From Andeanibacterium fulvum (GTDB lineage: Bacteria; Pseudomonadota; Alphaproteobacteria; Sphingomonadales; Sphingomonadaceae): a stretch of 64,000 bases of DNA. The notes below the pieces were generated by a model. It did no database searches. It had not been told where the DNA came from and saw nothing but the letters and a program-made list of their open reading frames with translations. Position numbers and translations under genes: made by a program. Within the stretch, counting starts at the first letter, position 1; every line of letters begins with the position of its first letter. The DNA lies in NCBI RefSeq assembly GCF_037154085.1, contig NZ_JBANRM010000003.1:1-64000 (forward strand), in the 5' to 3' direction. Positions 1 to 8,149 of this stretch are shown here, piece by piece.

Positions 1-278
1 TCCTTCAGCGCCTGGTCGGCCGCCGCCTCCGTATACTGACCGCCCACCCGCAGCTGGATGTAGCTCAGGATCGTCTGGGCCTCCAGACGCTGGGAGCCCG
101 TGACCACCATCGAACGGATCACCTGCCCGGTGGGCTGTGCAGCCACCGCCGGTGCCGGACTGGCCGGTGTTTCCTGGTCTTGCGCAGAAGCCACCACAGG
201 GTGACCCGCCAGGATAGTGCCGCCGAGCAACGCCGCAGCGATCTTCGGTGCAGAAAATTTCTTGCCCTTAAGGCCCAT
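1..278 (-). CDS. bamA: Outer membrane protein assembly factor BamA, N-terminal part (cut by window edge)
   Basis: Only the first 92 residues lie in the window; the rest is beyond position 1. A basic n-region and hydrophobic core (about residues 12-30) end in an ASA-Q type signal-peptidase site near residue 32. A short Pro/Ala linker follows, then the start of a first POTRA domain from about residue 52 (VIRSMVVTGSQRLEAQTI). BamA is the beta-barrel core of the BAM complex that inserts outer membrane proteins. It follows rseP on the same strand, the usual order dxr-rseP-bamA. The ATG at 278 is the first that leaves a proper signal peptide. The 167 bp between it and rseP hold no further gene. Confidence 0.9.
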   Translation of the reverse strand, partial: MGLKGKKFSAPKIAAALLGGTILAGHPVVASAQDQETPASPAPAVAAQPTGQVIRSMVVTGSQRLEAQTILSYIQLRVGGQYTEAAADQALK

Positions 279-445
279 GTCCCGTCCAATCTTCGACACG
301 GTGTTTCTCGTCCCCTGACGGCCAACCACCGTCGTTTGTCGCTGGGTTATCCCCGACGACACATGACCGCCGCCCTTGCCCGATGCCGTGTCGCCAATCA
401 AGCAAATGTCCGGTGAAATGGGCTGGTCTGCCGTCCTTTCCCCGC

Positions 446-1573
446 TCAACTTCCAAACAAGGGCAGCGAAGCGATATCGTTGATGGTCACGAACAGCATC
501 AGTGCGAGCACGAAGGCCACGCCGGTGCGGAACGCCCATTCCTGACTGCGCGGACCGATCGGCTTACGACGGACCGCTTCAGCCGCGTAGAAAGCCAGGT
601 GCCCGCCGTCGAGTGCTGGAATTGGCAACAGGTTGATGAATGCCAAATTAATTGAAATCATCGCCACGAAAGAGACGAAAGCCAGCGGCCCAAGGCTGAG
701 TTGTTCGCCCGAAAACTTGGCGATCTTGATCGGTCCGCCAAGGTCCGAAACGGGGCGATCTCCTGCGATGATCTGGCCCAGCCCGATCACCATCATCCGT
801 ACGATATCCACGCTCTGCCCGACGGCCAGCGTAACGGATTCCCCGATTCCCACCGGCTCGAACGCAAAGGCGCTGGAAAAGACCCCGATCCGCCCCACCT
901 TGGAGACATTGCCGAACCGGTCGGCCTCTTCGCTCGCCGCAATCTTGACGGGGATTTTCACGAGATCGCCGTCACGCTCGACGCCCACGACGATCCGCTT
1001 GTTCGGATAGAGCGCCACCCGGTCCACGATGTCCTGGAACCGCGCGACCTTTTCTCCGTCGATCTCGACGATCCGGTCGCCGATCTTCATCCCCGCCTCG
1101 CGCGCGGGCGATTGCGGCGCGAAGTTCTGCACCATGTTGGACTGCGCCGGATCGGCCGGAACCGGCTTGCCATAAGCGAGATTGAACGCAGCGAAGATCG
1201 CCACTGCAACCAGCAGATTGGTCACTGGGCCTGCCGCCACGATCAGCGCGCGCTGCCACAGGGATTTCGCCTGGAAGGTCTTCCGGCGTTCCTCATACGG
1301 CAGGGCGAGCCATTCCGCGCTGGGCTGACTGGCGGGATTCATGTCGCCCGCAAACTGGACATAGCCGCCCAGGGGCAGTGCGGAAATCCGCCAGCGCGTG
1401 CCGCGCCGGTCAGTCCAGCCAGTCAGTTCCTTGCCGAAGCCGATCGAGAAGACATCTGCCTTAACCCCGAACCAGCGACCCACCAGATAGTGGCCAAGCT
1501 CATGGACCGTGACCAACGGCCCCAGCACCAGAAGGAAACCGACGATCCACATCCAGAAAGGCGGGGAAGCCAT
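446..1573 (-). CDS. rseP: RIP metalloprotease RseP (site-2 protease)
   Basis: Membrane-embedded zinc protease of 375 residues that cuts anti-sigma factors inside the membrane. The zinc motif HELGH is at residues 24-28 in the first membrane segment. A second membrane segment spans about 105-130, a PDZ domain about 135-210, and the second metal-ligand motif LDGGH is at 321-325. A last membrane helix lies near 350-366. Length and topology are those of the family. It starts 3 bp after the dxr stop and precedes bamA, so it is probably co-transcribed with the envelope operon. Confidence 0.96.
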   Translation of the reverse strand: MASPPFWMWIVGFLLVLGPLVTVHELGHYLVGRWFGVKADVFSIGFGKELTGWTDRRGTRWRISALPLGGYVQFAGDMNPASQPSAEWLALPYEERRKTFQAKSLWQRALIVAAGPVTNLLVAVAIFAAFNLAYGKPVPADPAQSNMVQNFAPQSPAREAGMKIGDRIVEIDGEKVARFQDIVDRVALYPNKRIVVGVERDGDLVKIPVKIAASEEADRFGNVSKVGRIGVFSSAFAFEPVGIGESVTLAVGQSVDIVRMMVIGLGQIIAGDRPVSDLGGPIKIAKFSGEQLSLGPLAFVSFVAMISINLAFINLLPIPALDGGHLAFYAAEAVRRKPIGPRSQEWAFRTGVAFVLALMLFVTINDIASLPLFGS

Positions 1574-1576
1574 TAT

Positions 1577-2731
1577 TCAAGCATGCTCCAGCAATTCGCG
1601 CGCAATCGCGCGGGTTTCGGCGTCCACTGCCAGTACATCCTCCAGCGTGGCGGGTGCAGCAGGGATAGCGCGTGATAGCATCCTGTCCACCTTTGCCGAA
1701 ATTTCGGTGAACGCTATCTGACCAGCGAGAAATGCTTCCACGGCCACTTCGTTGGCCGCGTTGAGCACGGCAGGCGCAGCCCCGCCCGCCTGCACCGCCT
1801 CACGCGCCAGGCGAGTGGCGGGAAAACGCTCCTCATCCGGAGCGAAGAAAGTCAGCTGGCCGATAGCGGGAAGATCGAGCGGCTTGCAGGGCGTGTCCAT
1901 CCGTTCCGGCCAGGCAAGGCAGGATGCGATGGGCACGCGCATGTCGGAGGGGCCCAACTGCGCGAGCGTCGACCCGTCGCGATATTCGACCATCGAATGG
2001 ATCACGCTCTGCGGATGAACCACGATCCGCAACCGGTCGAGCCCCACGGGGAACAGATGATGCGCCTCGATGAATTCGAGGCCCTTGTTCATCATGGTGG
2101 CAGAATCGATCGTGATCTTGGCCCCCATGGACCAATTGGGATGCTTGAGCGCCTGCTGCGGCGTGGCCGCGCGCAACTGCTCCATCGACCAGTCGCGGAA
2201 CGGCCCGCCGCTGGCCGTGAGCGTGATCCACCTCACATCCTCGATGCGATTGCCCTGCAGGCACTGGAAGATCGCATTATGCTCGGAATCGGTTGGCAAC
2301 AGCGTGGCGCCGTATTTCTCGACCTCTGCCAGCAGGATGTCTCCCGCGGAAACCAGCGCCTCCTTATTGGCCAGCGCAACCACCCTGCCCTGCCGGATCG
2401 CGGCCATGGTGGGCGCAAGGCCGGCACAACCCACGATCCCGGCGACTGTTACATCCGCCCCGCGCGCGGCAGCCTCGCACAATGCGTCCGGGCCGGCAGC
2501 AGCCTCGATCCCGCTTCCGGCCAGAGCCGCGCGCAATTCGGGCAGGCGCGCCTCATCGGCCACCACTGCCACTTCGGCGCCGAATTCGACGGCCAGTGCC
2601 GCCAGTTCCGCTGCCTTGCCATTGGCCGTGAGTGCCACGACGCGCCACTTGCCTTTCTCGCGCCGGATCAGGTCAAGCGTGGAAGCGCCGATGGAGCCGG
2701 TCGCACCGAGAATAGAGATGGAGCGGGTCAC
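1577..2731 (-). CDS. dxr: 1-deoxy-D-xylulose 5-phosphate reductoisomerase
   Basis: Second step of the MEP isoprenoid pathway, converting DXP to MEP with NADPH. The 384-residue protein has the nucleotide-binding loop GATGSIGAS at 9-17 and metal ligands in TDSEHNAIFQ (D148, E150) and KGLE (E219). The flexible active-site region carries SGGPFRDWS and HPNWSMG, as in characterised enzymes. It starts with GTG overlapping the cdsA stop codon (GTGA), so translation is probably coupled. Its product pathway feeds uppS, which is three genes upstream in the same operon. Confidence 0.97.
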   Translation of the reverse strand: MTRSISILGATGSIGASTLDLIRREKGKWRVVALTANGKAAELAALAVEFGAEVAVVADEARLPELRAALAGSGIEAAAGPDALCEAAARGADVTVAGIVGCAGLAPTMAAIRQGRVVALANKEALVSAGDILLAEVEKYGATLLPTDSEHNAIFQCLQGNRIEDVRWITLTASGGPFRDWSMEQLRAATPQQALKHPNWSMGAKITIDSATMMNKGLEFIEAHHLFPVGLDRLRIVVHPQSVIHSMVEYRDGSTLAQLGPSDMRVPIASCLAWPERMDTPCKPLDLPAIGQLTFFAPDEERFPATRLAREAVQAGGAAPAVLNAANEVAVEAFLAGQIAFTEISAKVDRMLSRAIPAAPATLEDVLAVDAETRAIARELLEHA

Positions 2732-3456
2732 AGGGCCACCGTCGCATAGATAAGAGAACCAAGGCCCGCGATGATCGCGACCGGCAACAGACCGTCAACC
2801 CGGTCGAAAACCCCGCCGTGCCCCGGAATGAGCCTGCTGGAATCCTTGACCCCAGCCTTGCGCTTGAGCCAGCTTTCGAGAAAATCCCCGGCCTGTGCCG
2901 CAATGGCCAGCACCGCGCCAATCCCCGCTCCCGCCAGCATGGCAAGCCAGGGAATGCCCGGCTTTTCAGGCGAAAGCGCTGAAGCCGCCAGCACCACGAA
3001 GCCGAGCGCGAGCGCGCCGAACAGGCCGGCAGCGATCATCCCTCCATACAGCCCTTCCCAGGTCTTGGACGGGCTGATGGAAGGGGCGATCTTGCGCTTG
3101 CCGAATTTGCGGCCGCTGAAATAGGCCCCGGTATCGGTGAAGATCACGATGCCCACGACGATCGCGACAAGGAAGGACGGCAAAACGATCAGCGAAACCG
3201 CCGCCCCGCCGACATAGACCACGCCTGCTATCGTCCCCAGAATGCGACGCGCCGGGCTTTCGGTGGCCAGTTCTACCAGCTTCATCAATTCGATCAGCGT
3301 GGCGAAGGAGACGGCGGCGATGAACAGATCCAGCACCGGCCCGCCGAGCCAGAAGGCCGCACCGGCCACCAGCAGCATCACCAATGCTGAAATCACTCTG
3401 ACCCGGAGGTCGGATTTCGGCTTTGCGGGTTGCGGCTCCCGCGCCTCGCCGGTCAC
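2728..3456 (-). CDS. cdsA: Phosphatidate cytidylyltransferase
   Basis: Makes CDP-diacylglycerol from phosphatidate and CTP, the precursor of all phospholipids. The protein has several hydrophobic helices and the C-terminal family signature as K-R-K followed by the conserved SPSKTWEG block and the D-x-x-G-HGG-x-x-D-R-x-D segment near its end. The frame is open further upstream, but the GTG at 3456 directly follows the uppS stop and gives a normal 242-residue product, so I place the start there. It lies between uppS and dxr in one operon. Confidence 0.93.
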   Translation of the reverse strand: MTGEAREPQPAKPKSDLRVRVISALVMLLVAGAAFWLGGPVLDLFIAAVSFATLIELMKLVELATESPARRILGTIAGVVYVGGAAVSLIVLPSFLVAIVVGIVIFTDTGAYFSGRKFGKRKIAPSISPSKTWEGLYGGMIAAGLFGALALGFVVLAASALSPEKPGIPWLAMLAGAGIGAVLAIAAQAGDFLESWLKRKAGVKDSSRLIPGHGGVFDRVDGLLPVAIIAGLGSLIYATVAL

Positions 3457-3457
3457 G

Positions 3458-4228
3458 TCACCGTCCGCCAAAGCGCCGCTCCCTGCCGGCAAAGACGGCG
3501 AGCGCCTGTTCCAGATGGGCGGGAGTGAAATCCGGCCACAGCACGTCGGTGAAATACATCTCCGCATAGGCGGCCTGCCACAACAGGAAGTTCGACAGGC
3601 GAACTTCGCCCGAAGTACGGATCAGAAGATCGAGCGGCGGCAGATCGGCCGTATCGAGGCGGGCCGCGATGCTCTCAACGCTGACTTCGCCTTCGGCTGC
3701 GGCCTGTGCCGCCGCACGGGCGATTTCCTGCTGCGATCCGTAATTCAGCGCGACCGCCAGAGTGATGCTGCCGCCGCTGGTCTGCTCGAGCGCATCTTCG
3801 AGCATGGCGACAATATCCGGCTCCAACGCCTTATAATCGCCAATGATCTTCAGGCGTACGTCATTGGCGATGAATTCCGGCAGATCGCCCTTGATGAAGC
3901 GGCGCAGCAGCCCCATCAGGTCGGAAATCTCATCCTGCGGACGTTTCCAGTTCTCCGAAGAGAAGGCATAGAGAGTCAGGCATTCCAGCCCCATCGAGCG
4001 GGCAGCACGCACCAGGCGCCGCACCGATTCCACGCCGCGTTGATGGCCGACCGCGCGCGGCAAATGCCGTTTCTTCGCCCAGCGGCCATTGCCGTCCATG
4101 ATGATCGCGACGTGGCGCGCCCCATGCGCGGCGCGCGGTCCGTCCAAGCTGGACGGAGCCGCAGCACAACCCTCGCCATCGCGCCTCTCGCCCTCGCTCG
4201 CGGCGAATGGAGAGGAGGACTGGTCCAT
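3458..4228 (-). CDS. uppS: Isoprenyl transferase, undecaprenyl diphosphate synthase type
   Basis: cis-Prenyltransferase that elongates FPP with IPP to the C55 carrier lipid for peptidoglycan. The catalytic motif IIMDGNGRWAKKR has its aspartate at residue 45, and later blocks include LTLYAFSSENWKRP and DLLIRTSGEVRLSNFLLWQ. About 20 extra N-terminal residues rich in Ser, Glu and Ala precede the domain compared with the E. coli enzyme. A GTG lies one codon upstream of the chosen ATG. The ATG overlaps the frr stop as TGATG, which suggests coupled translation. Confidence 0.94.
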   Translation of the reverse strand: MDQSSSPFAASEGERRDGEGCAAAPSSLDGPRAAHGARHVAIIMDGNGRWAKKRHLPRAVGHQRGVESVRRLVRAARSMGLECLTLYAFSSENWKRPQDEISDLMGLLRRFIKGDLPEFIANDVRLKIIGDYKALEPDIVAMLEDALEQTSGGSITLAVALNYGSQQEIARAAAQAAAEGEVSVESIAARLDTADLPPLDLLIRTSGEVRLSNFLLWQAAYAEMYFTDVLWPDFTPAHLEQALAVFAGRERRFGGR

Positions 4229-4785
4229 CACTGGCCGAGGATTTCCTTTTCCTTCTGGGCGGCGACGTCGTCAGTCTGCTTGATGTACTGATCGGTAAGC
4301 TTCTGGACATCGTCTTCGGACCGCTTGCGCTCGTCCTCGCCGATTTCCTTCTTCTTCTCGTCTTCCTTCAGGGCTTCCATCCCGTCGCGGCGGACGTTGC
4401 GGATCGCGACCTTGGCCTTTTCGGAATATTGCCCGGCAAGCTTTGCCAGTTCCTTGCGGCGTTCCTCGGTCAGGTCCGGGATCGGCAGGCGGATCGTCTG
4501 CCCGTCGGTCATCGGATTGAGGCCGAGCCCGGCCTTGGCGATGGCCTTTTCCACCGGGGTCATGTTCGACCGGTCCCACACCTGCACGCTCAGCATGCGC
4601 GGTTCGGGGGCCGAAACGGTCGCCACCTGGTTGAGCGGCATCATCGCCCCATAGACTTCCACCTGAATCGGATCGAGCAGCGCCGTGTTGGCGCGGCCGG
4701 TGCGCAGGCCCGCCAGATCGCCCTTGAGCGATTCCACCGCGCCAGCCATGCGCCGTTCGAGATCTGCCTTGTCGTACTTAGCCAT
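4228..4785 (-). CDS. frr: Ribosome recycling factor
   Basis: 185-residue protein of standard length that, with EF-G, splits the post-termination ribosome. Family blocks visible are the N-terminal RMAGAVESLKGDLAGLRTGRAN, the beta domain VEVYGAMMPLNQVATVSAPE, and the C-terminal helix that runs through RRKELAKLAGQYSEKAKVAIRNVRRD. It lies between pyrH and uppS, the conserved bacterial order. The gap to pyrH is only 24 bp, so a shared transcript is likely. Confidence 0.97.
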   Translation of the reverse strand: MAKYDKADLERRMAGAVESLKGDLAGLRTGRANTALLDPIQVEVYGAMMPLNQVATVSAPEPRMLSVQVWDRSNMTPVEKAIAKAGLGLNPMTDGQTIRLPIPDLTEERRKELAKLAGQYSEKAKVAIRNVRRDGMEALKEDEKKKEIGEDERKRSEDDVQKLTDQYIKQTDDVAAQKEKEILGQ

Positions 4786-4809
4786 TGTCAGGGCTTCCTC
4801 AGATTACCG

Positions 4810-5523
4810 TCATTGCACCGTGGTCTGCACGCCCTCGCCCGCCAGCACGCGTGCGAGATTTCCCTGTTCGCGGATCGAGAAGACCACGATCGGAATATTA
4901 TTGTCGCGGCACAGGGCCACGGCGGAGGCGTCCATCACCTTGAGATTGTCGGCCAGCACCTTGTCATAGCTGACCTTGTCGAAACGCACAGCATCGGGAT
5001 TGCTCTTGGGATCGGAATCATAGACCCCGTCCACGCTCGTCCCTTTCAGCAGCGCATCGCACTTCATTTCCGCCGCGCGCAAGGCTGCGCCGCTATCGGT
5101 CGTGAAGAAGGGGCTGCCGACGCCGGCGGCGAAAATCACGATCCGGCCCTTTTCCAGATGCCGTTCGGCCCGGCGGCGGATCACCGGCTCGCACACCTGG
5201 TCCATCTCGATTGCCGATTGGACGCGGGTGTGAACACCGACCTGTTCGAGCGCGCTCTGCATCGCCAGTGCATTCATCACCGTGGCGAGCATGCCCATAT
5301 AGTCGGCCTGTGCGCGGTCCATTCCCTGCGCCGCACCGGCCATGCCGCGGAAGATATTGCCCCCGCCGATCACCAGGCAGATTTCAAGGCCGGTTTCCTT
5401 GGCGGCCTTCACTTCCTTCGCCAGTTCCAGCACGAAGGAAGGATCAATCCCGAACTGCTGATTGCCCATCAGCACTTCGCCCGAAAGCTTCAGAAGGACA
5501 CGTTTGAAGCCGGGTTTGGACAT
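4810..5523 (-). CDS. pyrH: Uridylate kinase
   Basis: Phosphorylates UMP to UDP; amino acid kinase fold, hexameric in bacteria. Starts with KRVLLKLSGEVLMG and contains the conserved GGGNIFRG block, YMGMLATVMNALA and GTSVDGVYDSDP. The ATG at 5523 gives 238 residues, matching the family. A TTG six codons further upstream is less likely. A strong terminator separates it from tsf, so it probably has its own promoter in the 144-bp gap and heads pyrH-frr-uppS-cdsA-dxr-rseP-bamA. Confidence 0.96.
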   Translation of the reverse strand: MSKPGFKRVLLKLSGEVLMGNQQFGIDPSFVLELAKEVKAAKETGLEICLVIGGGNIFRGMAGAAQGMDRAQADYMGMLATVMNALAMQSALEQVGVHTRVQSAIEMDQVCEPVIRRRAERHLEKGRIVIFAAGVGSPFFTTDSGAALRAAEMKCDALLKGTSVDGVYDSDPKSNPDAVRFDKVSYDKVLADNLKVMDASAVALCRDNNIPIVVFSIREQGNLARVLAGEGVQTTVQ

Positions 5524-5612
5524 GGGATCGAAAACTCGCAAATTGCCTGGGCGCCGCTCTTATAGAGCGACAGGGAGCGCTGCCAAGGGGTGGGCACGCC
5601 TTGACCGGGTAT

Positions 5613-5644
5613 GAAAATCCCCGCGCGGCACGGGCCGCGCGGGG
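5613..5644 (-). terminator. Rho-independent terminator after tsf
   Basis: A perfect 10-bp GC stem (CCCCGCGCGG and CCGCGCGGGG, 5619-5628 and 5635-5644) with a 6-nt loop. On the minus strand it is followed directly by ATTTTC. It sits 24 bp after the tsf stop codon. Confidence 0.85.
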
Positions 5645-5667
5645 ACAATCTCTTAGCAGTAAGGGAC

Positions 5668-6594
5668 TTAGCCCGCGACTGCGGCGGCGACTTCGGCAGC
5701 GAAGTCGCTCACTTCCTTCTCGATGCCTTCACCGAGCTGGAAGCGGACATAGTCCTTCAGGACGATCTTCGCGCCGGCGTCCTTGCCCGCCTGATCGACG
5801 ACCTGCTGGATCGGGGTCTTGTTGTCCATGACGAAGACCTGCGAGAGCAGAGCGTTTTCCTTGGCGAACTTGGCAATCGCGCCATCGACCATCTTGGCCT
5901 GCACTTCGGCCGGCTTGCCGCTTTCGGCAGCCTTTTCCTCGGCGATCGCGCGTTCGCGGGCGATCAGTTCCTGGTCCAGGCCATCGGCGTTCAGCGCCAG
6001 CGGGAAGGCGGCGGCGATGTGCATCGCCAGCTGCTTGCCGAGAGCTTCGAGCGTTTCAGCCGGAGCCGAGCTTTCGAGCGCCACGAGCACGCCGATCTTG
6101 CCGAGGCTCGGCGCGACCGCATTGTGCATGTAGGGCACGATCACGCCTTCGCTGACCGAAACGGTCTTGAGGCGGCGGACCTGCTGGTTTTCGCCGATGG
6201 TGGCGACATTGTTGGTCAGCTTTTCGCCAACGGTGCCGCCGTCGGGATAGGCAGCAGCCTTCAGCACTTCGACATCGTCGCCGTCCACGCCCAGCGCGAC
6301 CTGAGTGGTCTTGCGGACGAAGTCCTGGAACTGGTCGTTCTTGGCAACGAAGTCCGTTTCCGAGTTCACTTCGACGGCAACGCCGCGAGTGCCTTCAACG
6401 GCAACGCCGACCAGACCTTCGGCCGCAGTGCGGCTCGACTTCTTGGCAGCAGCAGCCAGGCCCTTGGCGCGCAGAGCGTCGACGGCAGCTTCGATGTCGC
6501 CATTGGTCTCGTCGAGAGCCTTCTTGCAGTCCATCATGCCGGCGCCCGAGCGTTCGCGCAGGGCCTTCACGTCAGCGGCGGAATAAGCAGCCAT
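5668..6594 (-). CDS. tsf: Translation elongation factor Ts
   Basis: Guanine nucleotide exchange factor for EF-Tu. The start ATG at 6594 follows a GAGGAC ribosome binding site and gives 308 residues. The N-terminal UBA-like segment contains VKALRERSGAGMMDCKKAL and then the signature of the family, NSETDFVAKNDQF. The downstream coiled region and C-terminal domain are complete. It is the second gene of rpsB-tsf, and a hairpin occupies the intergenic gap. Confidence 0.97.
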   Translation of the reverse strand: MAAYSAADVKALRERSGAGMMDCKKALDETNGDIEAAVDALRAKGLAAAAKKSSRTAAEGLVGVAVEGTRGVAVEVNSETDFVAKNDQFQDFVRKTTQVALGVDGDDVEVLKAAAYPDGGTVGEKLTNNVATIGENQQVRRLKTVSVSEGVIVPYMHNAVAPSLGKIGVLVALESSAPAETLEALGKQLAMHIAAAFPLALNADGLDQELIARERAIAEEKAAESGKPAEVQAKMVDGAIAKFAKENALLSQVFVMDNKTPIQQVVDQAGKDAGAKIVLKDYVRFQLGEGIEKEVSDFAAEVAAAVAG

Positions 6595-6614
6595 TGTTCT
6601 GTCCTCTTGAATGT

Positions 6615-6659
6615 GCCGTTGGCACCGGGCCAATCGACTGGCCCGGCGCGCTAAACGGC
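6615..6659 (-). promoter_or_regulatory. Two-step hairpin in the rpsB-tsf gap
   Basis: A perfect 8-bp stem (CCGGGCCA 6625-6632 and TGGCCCGG 6639-6646) is enclosed by an outer GCCGTT/AACGGC pairing (6615-6620 and 6654-6659). No U-run follows, so it is not a standard terminator. It may adjust the rpsB:tsf ratio by attenuation or by protecting processed mRNA ends. The function is inferred from position only. Confidence 0.5.
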
Positions 6660-6681
6660 AATTATGCCAGTTCGGTTACGC

Positions 6682-7473
6682 TCAGGCCGAAGCTTCAGCG
6701 CCGGCGTCCGCTTCCACGGCAACTTCGGCAATTTCTTCAGCCGGCGGAGCGTCCATCGCACCGATGTCACGGCCCGAATCGACAACGCCTTCGACATTGC
6801 CCTTGGTCGCCGCCTGGGCGATCGCGTCGCAATAGAGGCGGACGGCGCGGCTGGCGTCGTCATTGCCCGGGATCGGGAAAGCGATGCCCGAGGGATCGAC
6901 GTTGGTGTCGAGCACGGCCACGACCGGGATACCCAGCACGTTGGCTTCCTTGATAGCGAGCTGTTCGACGTTGGCGTCGATCACGAACATCACGTCCGGA
7001 ATGCCGCCCATGTCACGGATGCCGCCCAACGAAAGCTGCAGCTTCTCGTGCTTGCGGGTAAGGTCGAGGATTTCCTTCTTGGTCAGACCCGAAGTGTCGC
7101 CCGAAAGCTGTTCCTCGATCGCCTTCATCTTCTTGATCGACTGGCTGATCGTCTTCCAGTTGGTGAGCATGCCGCCCAGCCAGCGGTGATTGACGTAATA
7201 CTGGCCGCTGGCGCGGGCCGCATCGGCGATCGGTTCCTGCGCCTGGCGCTTGGTGCCGACGAACAGCACCTTGCCGCCATTGCGGACGGTACCGGAAACG
7301 AATTCAAGCGCGCGGGCCATCAGCGGCACGGTCTGCGACAAGTCGATGATGTGAACACCGTTGCGGGCGCCGAAGATATACGGCTTCATCCGCGGGTTCC
7401 AGCGGTGGGTCTGGTGGCCGAAGTGAGCGCCGGCCTCGATCAATTGGTGCATGGTGACGGTAGGAGCCGCCAT
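6682..7473 (-). CDS. rpsB: 30S ribosomal protein S2
   Basis: Complete S2 of 263 residues. The N-terminus MAAPTVTMHQLIEAGAHFGH leads into the conserved HRWNPRMKPYIF block. Later blocks are GTKRQAQEPIADAA and VNHRWLGGMLTNW. The ATG at 7473 follows GGAAAGGAATTACCT, a clear ribosome binding site; the frame is open another 28 codons but those residues do not belong to S2. The C-terminal tail after about residue 240 is acidic and Ala-rich. First gene of the rpsB-tsf unit. Confidence 0.97.
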   Translation of the reverse strand: MAAPTVTMHQLIEAGAHFGHQTHRWNPRMKPYIFGARNGVHIIDLSQTVPLMARALEFVSGTVRNGGKVLFVGTKRQAQEPIADAARASGQYYVNHRWLGGMLTNWKTISQSIKKMKAIEEQLSGDTSGLTKKEILDLTRKHEKLQLSLGGIRDMGGIPDVMFVIDANVEQLAIKEANVLGIPVVAVLDTNVDPSGIAFPIPGNDDASRAVRLYCDAIAQAATKGNVEGVVDSGRDIGAMDAPPAEEIAEVAVEADAGAEASA

Positions 7474-7710
7474 AGGTAATTCCTTTCCGGTTGTTCCGCT
7501 GGAAGGCTGGAACCGGGCGGAGATCCCGCCAACGGCACCGGTATGTGCGCCTTCCATGTGAATTTGCCCCGGCGCAGAGCGACGAAAATCCGACGCTTTA
7601 TGCCTGAGCGGGCCGCCCCTTAGCTCCGTTCTCCGCCAAAATCCAGCATGAATCCCTCAATGCCGCCCCGGCAAAAGCAACGGAGCCCAAAAAGCATGCG
7701 CAGATCGCGC

Positions 7711-7745
7711 TTGACATTTTGGAACAAATAGGGAACATTGTTCCC
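7711..7745 (+). promoter_or_regulatory. LexA (SOS) box inside a promoter
   Basis: GAAC-N7-GAAC at 7722-7736 fits the alphaproteobacterial LexA direct-repeat site (GTTC-N7-GTTC read on the other strand). It lies just after a perfect TTGACA -35 element (7711-7716), so LexA would cover the core promoter. The right half also forms a perfect palindrome GGGAACA-T-TGTTCCC (7731-7745). The next gene to the right is the small membrane protein at 7856. Confidence 0.65.
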
Positions 7746-7855
7746 ATCGAGCCCGGAGAGGGGTGCGACTCAATCTTCTTACCACTCTCCACGGGTTATC
7801 CACAAGCCTTCCACAGCCCTTTCCCGGCTCTGGAGCCATGAATGGAGCGGTTTCG

Positions 7856-8149
7856 ATGACGCTTATTGCCCTTGCCCTGCTGTTCGCGGCCGCCGGCCTC
7901 GTCTCGCTTGCCGTTCTTGCCCAGGCTTACGCACGCGGCATCGCCGCATTCGCCATGCTGCGCCACGCGCTCGCCAATTGCGAAGATGTGGTGGTTGCGC
8001 GCTTGCGGGTGATCGAACATCGCCCGGCACCGCTGCGCCTCATCCAACTGGCCGGGGCCGGGATGGCCGGCACCAAGGCTGCCCGCGTCAGCCCTGCTGA
8101 CCGGCAGCCTCCCGTTCAGCGGCTTGACGAACTGCTCGCTGCCGCCTGA
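7856..8149 (+). CDS. Small single-span membrane protein, probably SOS-controlled
   Basis: Unrecognised 97-residue protein with one hydrophobic N-terminal helix (about residues 2-24), a basic amphipathic stretch around REHAL/VARLRVIEHRP, and an Ala-rich tail ending LLAAA. The ATG at 7856 has GGAG eight bases upstream. Other in-frame starts are ATG 7838 and GTG 7763, which would add up to 31 residues. The 3' end overlaps the convergent pssA by 62 bp. Upstream are a LexA box (7722-7736) and a TTATCCACA DnaA-box match (7796-7804). LexA control of a tiny inner-membrane protein recalls SidA of Caulobacter, but no sequence similarity is claimed. Confidence 0.55.
   Translation: MTLIALALLFAAAGLVSLAVLAQAYARGIAAFAMLRHALANCEDVVVARLRVIEHRPAPLRLIQLAGAGMAGTKAARVSPADRQPPVQRLDELLAAA

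Noticed and set aside
7796..7804. Perfect DnaA box TTATCCACA as a possible replication origin
   Set aside because: Only a single box and no AT-rich unwinding region or box cluster. A second match at 21197-21205 is inside hrpB. It may still influence the local promoter.
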